The notes beneath the pieces are model-generated. The model made no database searches. It saw only the letters and a list, made by a program, of their open reading frames with translations, and was not told where the DNA came from. This document shows positions 1-8,887 of a stretch of DNA of 64,000 nt, one piece after another. The position numbers were made by a program, and so were the translations under genes. The stretch lies in NCBI GenBank assembly GCA_937139155.1, contig CAKZPI010000034.1, forward strand, positions 161,868-225,867, given 5' to 3'. Numbering within the stretch: position 1 is the stretch's first letter; each line of letters begins with the position of its first letter. This stretch comes from an uncultured Flavobacteriales bacterium (GTDB lineage Bacteria > Bacteroidota > Bacteroidia > Flavobacteriales > JBLHRE01).

Positions 1-393
1 TTGGAAGCCGGAGCCATGGGAAATGGAGGAGAAGTATTCATTTTCGACATGGGTGAATCTGTGAAGATCATTGATTTGGCCAGGAAAATGATCAAACTAT
101 CCGGATTAGAGCCTGGAGTTGATATGGAAATACAATTCTCAGGTTTGAGACCCGGAGAAAAGTTATACGAAGAGCTTCTTGCCAATAAGGAAAATACCCT
201 TCCCACCCATCATAAGAAGATCATGATTGCCAAAATCGGAGTTCCATCCATCTCACATGTTGAAGACAGCCTTCTAGAAATTGAAACCTGCACCAAAGAC
301 CAAGACCCCGTCTGCCTGGTAAGAGCCCTAAAAACCATGGTCCCAGAATTCCGCTCCCAAAACTCAGAATTTGAGGTATTGGATAAGAGTTGA
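1..393 (+). CDS. NDP-sugar 4,6-dehydratase/epimerase of the CapD/PglF/WbpM type, C-terminal fragment
   Basis: Only the last 130 codons are in the window; the gene starts before base 1, so the apparent TTG at base 1 is not a real start. The fragment matches the conserved end of the CapD/FlaA1/PglF family: a GGEVFIFDMGE segment, then LARKMIKLSG and the family-typical SGLRPGEKLYEELL. These membrane-bound short-chain dehydrogenases convert UDP-GlcNAc to a 4-keto-6-deoxy sugar at the start of bacillosamine, legionaminate or 2,4-diamino-sugar pathways. The catalytic and NAD-binding part lies outside, so substrate cannot be judged. It stands upstream of two other sugar-modifying genes on the same strand, separated by a 129-bp gap holding heptamer repeats. 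Confidence 0.85.
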   Translation: MEAGAMGNGGEVFIFDMGESVKIIDLARKMIKLSGLEPGVDMEIQFSGLRPGEKLYEELLANKENTLPTHHKKIMIAKIGVPSISHVEDSLLEIETCTKDQDPVCLVRALKTMVPEFRSQNSEFEVLDKS

Positions 394-522
394 GAGTTGA
401 TAGAATCGCTTAGTCGTTTAGAAGCTAAAACTCTCAATTTCAACGCAATCCAGTGACTAGTCACTAGTCACCAGTCACTCCCTTGTGCATTTCATAGAAT
501 AATCACATCTTGCCCAGGCATT
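394..522. repeat. Intergenic heptamer repeats (CACTAGT type)
   Basis: Bases about 452-481 carry imperfect tandem copies of a 7-bp unit (CACTAGT/CACCAGT) ending in CACTCC. It is the same family as the large repeat tracts at 33.8, 43.5-46.2, 61-62 and 63.5-64 kb. No gene is visible in the gap. Confidence 0.75.
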
Positions 523-1161
523 ATGAAAGCATATCCTAAACAAATACTAGCCCTCGGGCCGCATACCGACGATATTGAATTGGGTTGCGGAGGAAGCATT
601 TCCAAATTTTTAAACGATGGGGCATCGGTGGATTATTTGATTTTCTCTACCTGTGAAGAGTCTGTACCTCAAGAGTTTCCAAAGGATGTTCTGGATAAAG
701 AAGCCCGGGAAGCCGCTGGCTTGATGGGAATTCCTTCTGAGAACCTTCGGATTGAAAATTTTCCCGTGCGAAATTTTCCGGCCCATCGACAGAATATTCT
801 TGAAATCTTGGTTTCTCAAGGAAGAAAAAAAAAGTACGATTTAATCCTTCTCCCCGCCTCTTTTGACATCCACCAAGACCATGAGGTGATTCATAAAGAA
901 GGAGTACGGGCATTCAAGCATTCCAGCATTTGGGGATATGAACTGGCTTGGAATACCCCTCGCTTTGAAGCCGAACTTTTCGTCAAGCTTGAAAATTCGC
1001 ATTTCCAAGCCAAAATTAAGGCCCTTACAGCCTTTAAATCTCAAGGATTTCGCCCATATTTGTCGGAAGATTTTCATAAAAACCATTTAAGCTTTCGAGG
1101 ACTACAAGCCGGACATTTTATGGCCGAAGCCTTTGAACTTATCCAACAAAAAATTGATTAA
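523..1161 (+). CDS. PIG-L family deacetylase
   Basis: A 212-residue protein of the PIG-L/LmbE family, zinc hydrolases that remove N-acetyl groups from GlcNAc-containing sugars or related substrates. The first zinc-binding motif is clear near residue 14 (PHTDDIELGCGG), and a second His-rich motif (DIHQDH) lies near residue 117. Length fits the family. The stop codon is directly followed by the ATG of the next gene (TAAATG), so the two are almost surely co-transcribed and translationally coupled. With a WlbA/WbpB-like partner, a role in making an amino sugar for surface glycans is the best inference; the exact substrate is unknown. Confidence 0.85.
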   Translation: MKAYPKQILALGPHTDDIELGCGGSISKFLNDGASVDYLIFSTCEESVPQEFPKDVLDKEAREAAGLMGIPSENLRIENFPVRNFPAHRQNILEILVSQGRKKKYDLILLPASFDIHQDHEVIHKEGVRAFKHSSIWGYELAWNTPRFEAELFVKLENSHFQAKIKALTAFKSQGFRPYLSEDFHKNHLSFRGLQAGHFMAEAFELIQQKID

Positions 1162-2061
<900 letters not shown>

Positions 2062-2098
2062 AATAGAACAACAATACTCTCTTACCTAATAATTTTAT

Positions 2099-2106
2099 TA
2101 TCTTTG
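2099..2106 (+). promoter_or_regulatory. Bacteroidota -7 promoter element (TATCTTTG)
   Basis: An exact match to the Bacteroidota sigma-70 -7 consensus TAnnTTTG, 27 bp before the ATG of the small peptide gene at 2133. It would give a leader of about 20 nt. No clear -33 TTG was found at the expected distance. It suggests the peptide gene and the two genes after it are transcribed independently of the sugar genes upstream. Confidence 0.6.
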
Positions 2107-2132
2107 CAATTATTGTTTAAAACTATATCAAT

Positions 2133-2231
2133 ATGAATTCATACACAAAACCTCGTTTAGTAAACCAAGGAAGTATAACCCTTACAGCTATTGGAGGTGG
2201 TGAGACTGCTGATGGGCTTGGCGCTAGCTAA
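2133..2231 (+). CDS. Candidate lasso-type RiPP precursor peptide (32 aa)
   Basis: A 32-codon ORF from ATG to TAA. Residues Y4, P7, L9, G13 and T18 follow the lasso leader signature Y-x2-P-x-L-x3-G...T, in which Y/P/L are read by the recognition protein and T usually sits at leader position -2. If so, the core is residues 20-32 (IGGGETADGLGAS), with D27 as the ring acceptor at core position 8; a core starting at G21 would give a 7-membered ring and one starting at A19 a 9-membered ring. The Thr is one residue closer to G13 than in common families, so the cleavage site is uncertain. A -7 promoter box lies just upstream, and a cyclase-like gene starts 32 bp downstream. The assignment is inference from motif plus context. 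Confidence 0.6.
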   Translation: MNSYTKPRLVNQGSITLTAIGGGETADGLGAS

Positions 2232-2263
2232 AGAATTGTAACCAATGCCTGTTTTTACATTGA

Positions 2264-3466
2264 ATGCAACATGAAATTCAATACTTGGCATCCCCTTTTA
2301 TTCTCAAAACAAAAGCTGATGTAAGCCATACTACCTCAACGGAATACGACAAAAGTTCGTTAGGTGAGAGTTTAGTTTCAATACTTAGACAAGTAATTAA
2401 AGAGAACGCTCAAGAGCCGATAGGGTTGACCTTGAGTGGAGGGCTTGATAGTGGATCTATATATACCACATGCAAGGATTTAAACTTTAAAGTCAAAACG
2501 TTCACCCATGTCCCGAAGTATCGACCAGATCAAACGTTAACTTTAGACAGAATTGGTGATGAGCGGGAGTTAATTAAGTCTTATAAGCTAAATGACCATT
2601 TAGCTTTTTTTTTGGACTCTAGGGATTCCCACCCCCTTGATGCAATTGACTTTTTTGTTGAGAAAAAAATCCTGCCTGTCCACGGGATGAGCAATATGCA
2701 CTGGATGCTTGATGTTTATAAAAAAGCTCAAGAAGAAAAAATCAAAACTTTACTGGTAGGACAAGTGGGAAACTTCACCGTTTCTTGGCAAGGAATTACA
2801 CCAGACCCTAAGGGCCGAATTAAGGCCATCTACAACCACCTTCTTTTTAATTATATCGCAAAAAAGAAATTTCTTGACGTTTCCTTTCTCGATAAAAACA
2901 AAATTAATCTTGCCCAGCTTGAGACCGTAAATGGACTTAATCTTGTAAACCCTTTTTCAAAACGGCTATTAGTTCAATATCGGCGTAATCATCTGAATTT
3001 GATGAGGGCCATAACCCAAACCCATTACCGACAAATTGAACGCATATTTGGTTTCAAAATTTTTGATCCAACTGCCAGTCAAGAAATAATTAAATTTTGC
3101 CTTAGTGTAAATAACTCTCAATACCACAATGGATTAGAGAATAAACTTCTCTTCAAAAACGCATTTTCAGGGAAAATACCAGATTCCATCCTTGCCAACA
3201 CTAAAAAAGGGCTTCAATCCGCTGACCTGAATTTTTTAATTCAAGAAAGAGCAGAGGAAACATTTGATGTTCTAGAGGATTTGAAAAGAGACTCCTTATT
3301 AAAAAACATTATTGACTGGCCAAGTATTTTCCAGTTTGTGAAATCTTGTGAAAAAGGGGACTGGGAAAGGTTTAGCTATAGTAAAGCAAACTCGCTTTTT
3401 AAAACTATTGCCATCGGAAAGTATACTAGAAAGCACGGACAAATACAGAAATCTGATATTATCTAA
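2264..3466 (+). CDS. Stand-alone asparagine-synthetase-type amide ligase (lasso cyclase-like)
   Basis: 400 residues with the PP-loop ATP-pyrophosphatase motif SGGLDS at residues 58-63, the signature of the synthetase domain of asparagine synthase B and of lasso macrolactam synthetases. The N-terminal glutaminase domain (about 200 residues, beginning MCGI in AsnB) is absent; an in-frame stop (TGA at 2261-2263) lies immediately before the ATG, so the domain is not hidden upstream. It therefore cannot use glutamine in the AsnB manner. Lying 32 bp after a lasso-like precursor, it is best read as the ring-forming enzyme that adenylates Asp27 of the peptide. Alternatives are a decayed AsnB or another amide ligase. 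A full AsnB is encoded separately at 8888-10732. Confidence 0.65.
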   Translation: MQHEIQYLASPFILKTKADVSHTTSTEYDKSSLGESLVSILRQVIKENAQEPIGLTLSGGLDSGSIYTTCKDLNFKVKTFTHVPKYRPDQTLTLDRIGDERELIKSYKLNDHLAFFLDSRDSHPLDAIDFFVEKKILPVHGMSNMHWMLDVYKKAQEEKIKTLLVGQVGNFTVSWQGITPDPKGRIKAIYNHLLFNYIAKKKFLDVSFLDKNKINLAQLETVNGLNLVNPFSKRLLVQYRRNHLNLMRAITQTHYRQIERIFGFKIFDPTASQEIIKFCLSVNNSQYHNGLENKLLFKNAFSGKIPDSILANTKKGLQSADLNFLIQERAEETFDVLEDLKRDSLLKNIIDWPSIFQFVKSCEKGDWERFSYSKANSLFKTIAIGKYTRKHGQIQKSDII

Positions 3467-3516
3467 ATGTATCCGTTTAATGCTCTAAAATCACACCTTA
3501 AATAGGCAAAAAAAGT

Positions 3517-4551
3517 ATGAGGCAACCTAAACCAAGAATTAAAACGATTCTGTCAGACGCACTGCCTACTCAAGCTTTAATAGAGCGAAATAAATTTCTC
3601 TTTCAATATCAGGATTTCCTTGGCAACCAACTGAATCAAGGGGCTCAAGAAAGGAGTAAAACTGAACGGGCACTTAATGGTTTAGAAAGGGTGAAGCTTG
3701 ACCTATTAAAAGGCTTGGCACAGGCCAAGTCCTTGCACTTAAAGTTTCAAGCTTCCAAAATCCCAATTGCCTTTCTCAAAGGGCCTGTTCTTTCCAAAGA
3801 ACTGTATGGGAATTGGACCAGTAGACAATTTTTGGACCTTGACATACTACTCATTCATCCTAGGCAAATTAGATCAGCTCATGAAGCCCTAGTTGATCTG
3901 GGGTATTCTTGTATTCATGATGCCTACCCCGACAATTTACCTCTATTCACAAAAGTAGATAACCACCTTGTTTATACGCACCCTAAACACCCTTTTCCGA
4001 TAGAGGTCCATACCCAGCTAAGTAAGCCACGCCTTTTCCATTTTAAAGCACATTCAAATAAAAAATTATTTGTTCATCAAGCCTACTTAGCTAGCCCATT
4101 CGGGGAAATTCCTGAAATCAAAAAATCGGTTTTAGGGAATTATCTTTTGGCACATGGCCATCAACATTATTGGAGTAGCCTACATTGGTTGTACGATGCT
4201 TTTAGGTTTTTTAGTTTAAATCCACTCCCTACCAATCCGAAATACAAGAGGTCCGTCCAGGTGTTTAATGATTTAAGCACCCATTATTTTATAGTAGGGC
4301 AAGGTTCCTCAGAATTACTAGAACATCACGAGCAGGCAATACTACATGGATTAAAAAGCCTAAGAAAAGCTGAAAGAAAAGTTCTATGGAGGCGGTTTTA
4401 CACAAGACGGGAAAGGATATCCACTCAACTGAATAAGTTTTTATATCCTCAGATACCTACAGCCCTACGCTTTCCTAAGGCGAAATTTTGGCAATTGATG
4501 ATCATCCAACCCATAATCTCAATAATTGAGGTCTGGGCAAGAAAAAAATAG
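3517..4551 (+). CDS. Nucleotidyltransferase-fold protein (PF14907-like) associated with RiPP clusters
   Basis: 344 residues. The pattern AFLKGP (85-90), then KELYGN and R-x2-LDLDILL (103-112), matches the uncharacterised nucleotidyltransferase family PF14907, with the paired acidic residues (D-x-D) expected for metal binding. Members of this family occur in lasso-peptide clusters such as the paeninodin type, where accessory kinases and nucleotidyltransferases modify the peptide. The gene follows the cyclase-like gene after 50 bp on the same strand, probably in one transcript. The C-terminal third (His/Trp/Tyr-rich, about residues 210-300) is unassigned. Its activity on the peptide is inference from gene neighbourhood only. 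Confidence 0.6.
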   Translation: MRQPKPRIKTILSDALPTQALIERNKFLFQYQDFLGNQLNQGAQERSKTERALNGLERVKLDLLKGLAQAKSLHLKFQASKIPIAFLKGPVLSKELYGNWTSRQFLDLDILLIHPRQIRSAHEALVDLGYSCIHDAYPDNLPLFTKVDNHLVYTHPKHPFPIEVHTQLSKPRLFHFKAHSNKKLFVHQAYLASPFGEIPEIKKSVLGNYLLAHGHQHYWSSLHWLYDAFRFFSLNPLPTNPKYKRSVQVFNDLSTHYFIVGQGSSELLEHHEQAILHGLKSLRKAERKVLWRRFYTRRERISTQLNKFLYPQIPTALRFPKAKFWQLMIIQPIISIIEVWARKK

Positions 4552-4576
4552 ACTGGAAGAATTAGGGATAAAATAG

Positions 4577-4647
4577 AGCGAGAGGCTGGAATCGAACCAA
4601 CGCCTCACCACTGGAAGTGATGCGCTCTAACACTGAGCTACTCTCGC
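4577..4647 (-). tRNA. tRNA-Gly (anticodon TCC)
   Basis: Read on the minus strand, the sequence folds as a standard tRNA: acceptor GCGAGAG/CTCTCGC with discriminator T, D-stem GCTC/GAGC, anticodon stem CATCA/TGGTG around loop CTTCCAG (anticodon TCC at 4613-4615), and a T-arm with GTTCGATTC. CCA is not encoded. A TATAATTG box lies just upstream on the minus strand. It lies 73 bp downstream of the last gene of the polysaccharide operon and marks the border with the small + strand RiPP cluster. Confidence 0.93.
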
Positions 4648-4720
4648 ATTGGTTGTGCAATTATAAGGAGATTTTTTCTTTTGTAATAAGGATGCTGTTT
4701 ATTTTTTAAAGGAATTTAAA

Positions 4721-5683
4721 CTACTCCTTTGATAACATCAACCTGATTGGCTTACCGAAGACATAAGTTACTGTCAAAAGTAGCAACACCATTATCGACC
4801 AATGACCAGAGTATTCGTGGTTGATAATTAGGATAGAAAAAAAAGAAATTAATATTTGCACTACACCATAACCAGTTGAAATAGAGATATGGGATAGCCC
4901 TTTATCATTTGCCAAAACTTGATAAAAATGGCTTCGGTGGGGCTTAAAAATATTCTCCTTTCTAAATAATCGATAAATAATAGTTAATACCGTATCAACC
5001 CCGTAAACACTAACAAATAAAATATATTCCCATTTTTCAGTCTTTAGAATTAATGAAAACACCAAATAACCGAGGACCAAAGCCATACTTACGCTACCTA
5101 CATCGCCCGCAAATGTTTTAGCCTTTTTTCTTGCATTGAAAAAAGCGAAAACCAATATGGATATACCTAAAACATACAGAAGAGAGTCAGGAAACAAGGC
5201 AATTCCTTGATAATTTAAATACCATATAGGAACCAAAACGGAAAAGGAATAAAACGCAGTAATTCCATTTATTCCATCCATGAAATTAAAGGCATTGAGC
5301 CAGCCAATGAAGACGATAAATGCAGGAATTAACCAAAACCAATTGAAAATAAAGAAATCCAGTTGAAGAAGAACTAGTGATACAGCAATTAGGTGAACAA
5401 CAAGCCTTGTTGTTGGGTTTAAGTCAAAAATATCATCCAAGAAGCTAATCACAGCTATAATAACCACACCCACAGTGAGGTACGGTAGTTGAAGCCCAAA
5501 CAAACAAAACCAAAGAATAATAGCCATTGGAAAGACTATGCCCCCACCCCTGATTGTCACGGTCTTGTGTGAACTACGTTCATTTGGTTCATCGAAAATT
5601 TGAAATCTATTAGCAAGCCAAAAGTAAACAGGCATTAAAAAAAATAGACAAACGGAAGTAAGTAAGTACAAAACTATCGTCAT
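4721..5683 (-). CDS. WecA/MraY-family undecaprenyl-phosphate sugar-1-phosphate transferase
   Basis: A 320-residue polytopic membrane protein with all the hallmarks of the polyprenyl-phosphate HexNAc-1-P transferase family: SSHK-x4-RGGG near residue 37, NAFNFMDGINGI near 130, FAGDVGSVSMAL near 190 and the HRSHFYQ motif near 250. It should load the first sugar phosphate of the repeat unit onto the lipid carrier at the inner membrane. It is the last gene of the 28-kb operon, 23 bp after a WbuB-like glycosyltransferase, the usual partner that adds the second sugar. N-terminal hydrophobic segment (residues 4-22) is consistent with a membrane start here. Confidence 0.9.
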   Translation of the reverse strand: MTIVLYLLTSVCLFFLMPVYFWLANRFQIFDEPNERSSHKTVTIRGGGIVFPMAIILWFCLFGLQLPYLTVGVVIIAVISFLDDIFDLNPTTRLVVHLIAVSLVLLQLDFFIFNWFWLIPAFIVFIGWLNAFNFMDGINGITAFYSFSVLVPIWYLNYQGIALFPDSLLYVLGISILVFAFFNARKKAKTFAGDVGSVSMALVLGYLVFSLILKTEKWEYILFVSVYGVDTVLTIIYRLFRKENIFKPHRSHFYQVLANDKGLSHISISTGYGVVQILISFFSILIINHEYSGHWSIMVLLLLTVTYVFGKPIRLMLSKE

Positions 5684-5706
5684 CGACTAGGGCTATTTTA
5701 AGTGAT

Positions 5707-6933
5707 TTAAGTACTAGACCCTTCTACCTTTTTGAGAACGGCATGATATTTATTAGAAATACTTTGATACGTCTGATTTTTTAAAACAAAATCTCTCCCA
5801 GATTTTCCTAGTCTTTCATTTGCCTCAAGAGGGAGCTGTGAGGCCTTCAAAACTGCCGCGGCAATGGCCTTAGGGTTCTCGGCTGGGACTTGAAAACCAC
5901 ATCCTGCAAGAGTGACTGGATCATCCTTAATGTTGGAAGCTGAAATAATCGGTTTCCCAGCCAGCATATAATCATTGTACTTGTTCGCTGAGACGCCGTA
6001 CTCATAAAGTCTTTTATTTCGCCATGAAATTATTGTTACATCCGCTTTGCTTAGAATAAAATGTAGATTTTCCTTTGCGACTTTTGGGTAAAAAAGGATA
6101 TTATTCAAACCTTCCGCTTGTTTCACGAGATTTTCCTTTTCAGGTCCATCTCCTATTATTATGAACCTAACCCTTGTATGTGATTGTAAAATATCAGCAG
6201 CCTCAACAATAAACTCCATGGCATTTGCAATACCCAAAGCTCCAGTGTAAAGGATATTGAAAAATGCTGGATCTAAATTGAGCGTTTCTCCTTGAGGTGG
6301 AGCACTGGAAATACTTGAATTGCAGCCATTAGGAATCCAGTGTACAGGCTTTGCAAAGCCCAAAACATTTTCAACATGTTTATTGAAACCTGGCAAAACG
6401 GAAACCAATTGGTCTGAATTTCTATAGGCATATTTTTCAACCATGCCCATAAAAACAATAACTGGATTATACCTTGAGTAGCCCCCTAATTCCATAGGGG
6501 TTAATGGCCATATATCCCTTATCTCAAGAATCACCTTTGACTTAAATCTCCTTTTTAAATACAGGGCATGGAAAATTGGGAAAATTGACATAGAGGAAAC
6601 CAAAACGACATTAGGAGGGTTCCCTTGATCAATCGGAAGTTTAAAAAGCTTAACCAAAAATTCGAACCAGGATAAGAAACGACCTAGAAAGCTTTCGCCA
6701 CGATAAGACCTCAATCTAACCCATACCATTTCTCCACCTTTAATTCTTTCTGTGTTAAACAGTTTTGGTGTAGATGGATAGGATAAGAATAAGTGATTAA
6801 AGCCGCCAGACACAATTGTCACTTCATAACCCTTTTCCTTTAAATATGGTGCCATATAAAAAAACCTCTCCCCCGCACCTGAGGAGTATTTAGGTGTACT
6901 AGCATACTGGTTTAAGACCAATAACTTTTTCAT
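5707..6933 (-). CDS. Glycosyltransferase family 4 (WbuB-like)
   Basis: 408 residues of GT-B fold. The N-terminus (LLVLNQYASTP...GERFFYMAPYL) is typical of WbuB-type GT4 enzymes that act early on lipid-linked oligosaccharides; the donor-binding half has IIIGDGPEKENL near residue 265 and a YNDYMLAGKPIISA segment near 330 with the conserved acceptor/nucleotide-loop pattern. It overlaps the upstream gene by four bases (ATGA), showing translational coupling, and precedes the WecA-like transferase by 23 bp. The likely product is a disaccharide-lipid; donor sugar unknown. Confidence 0.85.
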   Translation of the reverse strand: MKKLLVLNQYASTPKYSSGAGERFFYMAPYLKEKGYEVTIVSGGFNHLFLSYPSTPKLFNTERIKGGEMVWVRLRSYRGESFLGRFLSWFEFLVKLFKLPIDQGNPPNVVLVSSMSIFPIFHALYLKRRFKSKVILEIRDIWPLTPMELGGYSRYNPVIVFMGMVEKYAYRNSDQLVSVLPGFNKHVENVLGFAKPVHWIPNGCNSSISSAPPQGETLNLDPAFFNILYTGALGIANAMEFIVEAADILQSHTRVRFIIIGDGPEKENLVKQAEGLNNILFYPKVAKENLHFILSKADVTIISWRNKRLYEYGVSANKYNDYMLAGKPIISASNIKDDPVTLAGCGFQVPAENPKAIAAAVLKASQLPLEANERLGKSGRDFVLKNQTYQSISNKYHAVLKKVEGSST

Positions 6934-7736
6934 TTCTGAACACCCGAATTTAACTCATTCAAAGCCCCTTGAAAGGTGATAAATTCATATTTGTTTTGAG
7001 TCAAGTGGTCAACCATAAACTCAAACCATGCTCGAACCGTTGGATAAGCATTTGATAGATAAACGTCATGGACGTTAATCACAAAATAGGGAAGGTTTAA
7101 ACGATTTGCTTCGTTAAGATAGGTTAGTGTTTTGGCCTTCCAATCCTTCAAAGAGTGGTTAAACTGGAAGTTGTCAATGAAGCTTGCATCCATAATGCTT
7201 ATTGGGAACTCCCAAAGTTTACCAAATTGAAATGGGGGTTTTAATCCTTGAACCGACGAATCATAGAGATAGCCCAACTTTTCGAATGCATCAAAGGAAT
7301 AGCCCGTCAGCCGTAAGTAGTGCATTCTAATCCCAAAAGCCTTAATACCGGTTAAACTGCTAAACATGTTGGACTCAACTTCCATTTTTCCAAAATTTTT
7401 TGCCTCAATCCCATGAACCCCTACCTCATGCCCTAGATTATGAAGTTGATTCATTAGGGGCCTAGCTTTTTCAGGATTATATGACAGCCCAAGTGCTTGG
7501 TCCATCCCGAAAAAAAAACTTGCCTTTATATTTTCCTGATTATAAAAATCTATCAAATAGTCTAGTTGATGCATCCGGCCGAAGGTTTTAAATCTATGGC
7601 GAAACAAGGAGGGGTTAAGCCTCCCTCGAAGTGCTCCCTTTATGTTTCTAGCCAAGAAAGCCGGCACAAATAAATCACTGAAGTAATGCTCTGACCAAAA
7701 AAGATGGTCGACATCATGTGAAAGAATTATTTTCAT
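6930..7736 (-). CDS. NodB-fold polysaccharide deacetylase-like protein
   Basis: 268 residues beginning with a short strand and SHDVDH, the metal/base motif of carbohydrate esterase 4 (NodB) proteins, followed by ASFFFGM and GHEVGVHG near residue 105, the second His-rich motif. These features match the polysaccharide deacetylase superfamily members commonly found in capsule loci. No signal peptide is visible, so it may act on a cytoplasmic or lipid-linked sugar rather than on finished polymer. It overlaps the following GT4 gene by 4 bp. Whether it is catalytically active is not certain, as the family contains divergent members. Confidence 0.75.
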   Translation of the reverse strand: MKIILSHDVDHLFWSEHYFSDLFVPAFLARNIKGALRGRLNPSLFRHRFKTFGRMHQLDYLIDFYNQENIKASFFFGMDQALGLSYNPEKARPLMNQLHNLGHEVGVHGIEAKNFGKMEVESNMFSSLTGIKAFGIRMHYLRLTGYSFDAFEKLGYLYDSSVQGLKPPFQFGKLWEFPISIMDASFIDNFQFNHSLKDWKAKTLTYLNEANRLNLPYFVINVHDVYLSNAYPTVRAWFEFMVDHLTQNKYEFITFQGALNELNSGVQK

Positions 7737-7756
7737 GTAATTATCGCTCTCTCATA

Positions 7757-8860
7757 TCATGCCAACTCTAGGAGATCTTCCTTATAAAGCTTAACAAAAC
7801 TCTTACTGGCAAGATCCCAGTTGTATTTTTCCCTTACCAAATTATAGCCAACAATGGATTGGGCTTTCAACAGATCCGGGTTATTTAGGTAAACCTCAAT
7901 TTTGCTTGCGATCTCCTCTATATTCAATGGATCAGTTGTATCCCCAACATTATTATCATCAACAAATACTTTTAAATTCGGGAAGTCAGAGGTTAGAATG
8001 GGCAGCCCGTTACCCAAGTATTCAAAAATTTTTACAATTCCCTCACCAGTACAATAGGTGAAATTAATGGATGGCTCATACAAGGCCACGCCAAGGCTCC
8101 CTTTTTTCAAATAGGAACCTACTTCAGCCCAGTCAACCTTTCCGTGATAATCGATGTACGATTTTGACCTTATAAGTTTTAACAAATTTTCATCTTTGCA
8201 CGGTCCAATAAGGCTAAGTCTAAACGCTCCCTTAACCTTATCTAGGGCTTGGATTAACCGCTCCACCCCTCGTGCCTTGTTCACCCCACCGGCATAAACA
8301 ATTGTGAACGTCTCAGGCTTCTCAGGCCGGATTGAGGGTAAAAACCTTAATGGGGGATAATTCCCAAGCACAATTTTATTAGGATTTTTATACCGGTTAA
8401 AAATGTATGTGTCCGCACAGATTAAAAAGGACAGCTTATTGCACACTTGTTTTTCATACCTATCCCATAAATTTGCAATCAATCCTTTAAACGGAAGGCC
8501 AGTAGCTAATATTGAGCTTTTATAATCCTCATGAATGTCAAATATAACCTTCTTTCCAGCCTTCCTAAGCTTACTTGCCAGGATCACCAATTCTGGATCA
8601 TGTAAGTGGTAAACCCTTGCGTTTACCTCAAGGCACTTTTTATAAAGCCGGTGAATTGCTAGTACCCTTTTGAGCTTAGACTTTTCTTGTGGAATATCTA
8701 AATGAGTAAATGATGGATGATGGAACTCGACCTCAGTTGGTTTGGACAAATAGGTAATCGATAAACCTTCCTCCAGTAAAGATTTGATTTGTTTATGAAA
8801 GATTCGATCATCGTTAAAGTCGTGAGCTGAAGTAACTACACAAATATCAGGGTTATTCAT
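7757..8860 (-). CDS. Glycosyltransferase family 4
   Basis: 367 residues with the two-domain GT-B pattern: N-terminal HDFNDDRIFHKQ and YHLHDPEL segments, FDIHEDY near residue 125, and a C-terminal half with VYAGGVNKARGVERLIQAL near 190 and the E-G-x2-K-I-FEYL-x-NGLPI nucleotide-sugar-binding loop near 270. It most likely transfers one sugar during repeat-unit assembly on the inner face of the membrane. Position between the asparagine synthetase and the NodB-like gene, with short gaps (20-27 bp), supports operon membership. The specific sugar is unknown. Confidence 0.85.
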   Translation of the reverse strand: MNNPDICVVTSAHDFNDDRIFHKQIKSLLEEGLSITYLSKPTEVEFHHPSFTHLDIPQEKSKLKRVLAIHRLYKKCLEVNARVYHLHDPELVILASKLRKAGKKVIFDIHEDYKSSILATGLPFKGLIANLWDRYEKQVCNKLSFLICADTYIFNRYKNPNKIVLGNYPPLRFLPSIRPEKPETFTIVYAGGVNKARGVERLIQALDKVKGAFRLSLIGPCKDENLLKLIRSKSYIDYHGKVDWAEVGSYLKKGSLGVALYEPSINFTYCTGEGIVKIFEYLGNGLPILTSDFPNLKVFVDDNNVGDTTDPLNIEEIASKIEVYLNNPDLLKAQSIVGYNLVREKYNWDLASKSFVKLYKEDLLELA

Positions 8861-8887
8861 TGGAACGGGATAGAAATTATAATGGGA

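Noticed and set aside
2245..2274. Nine-codon ORF between precursor and cyclase that could be a frameshifted N-terminus
   Set aside because: It is too short, has no glutaminase motif, and the cyclase frame is already complete from its ATG.
4577..4647. tRNA-Gly as an integration site
   Set aside because: No integrase or att direct repeat is seen on either side within the window.
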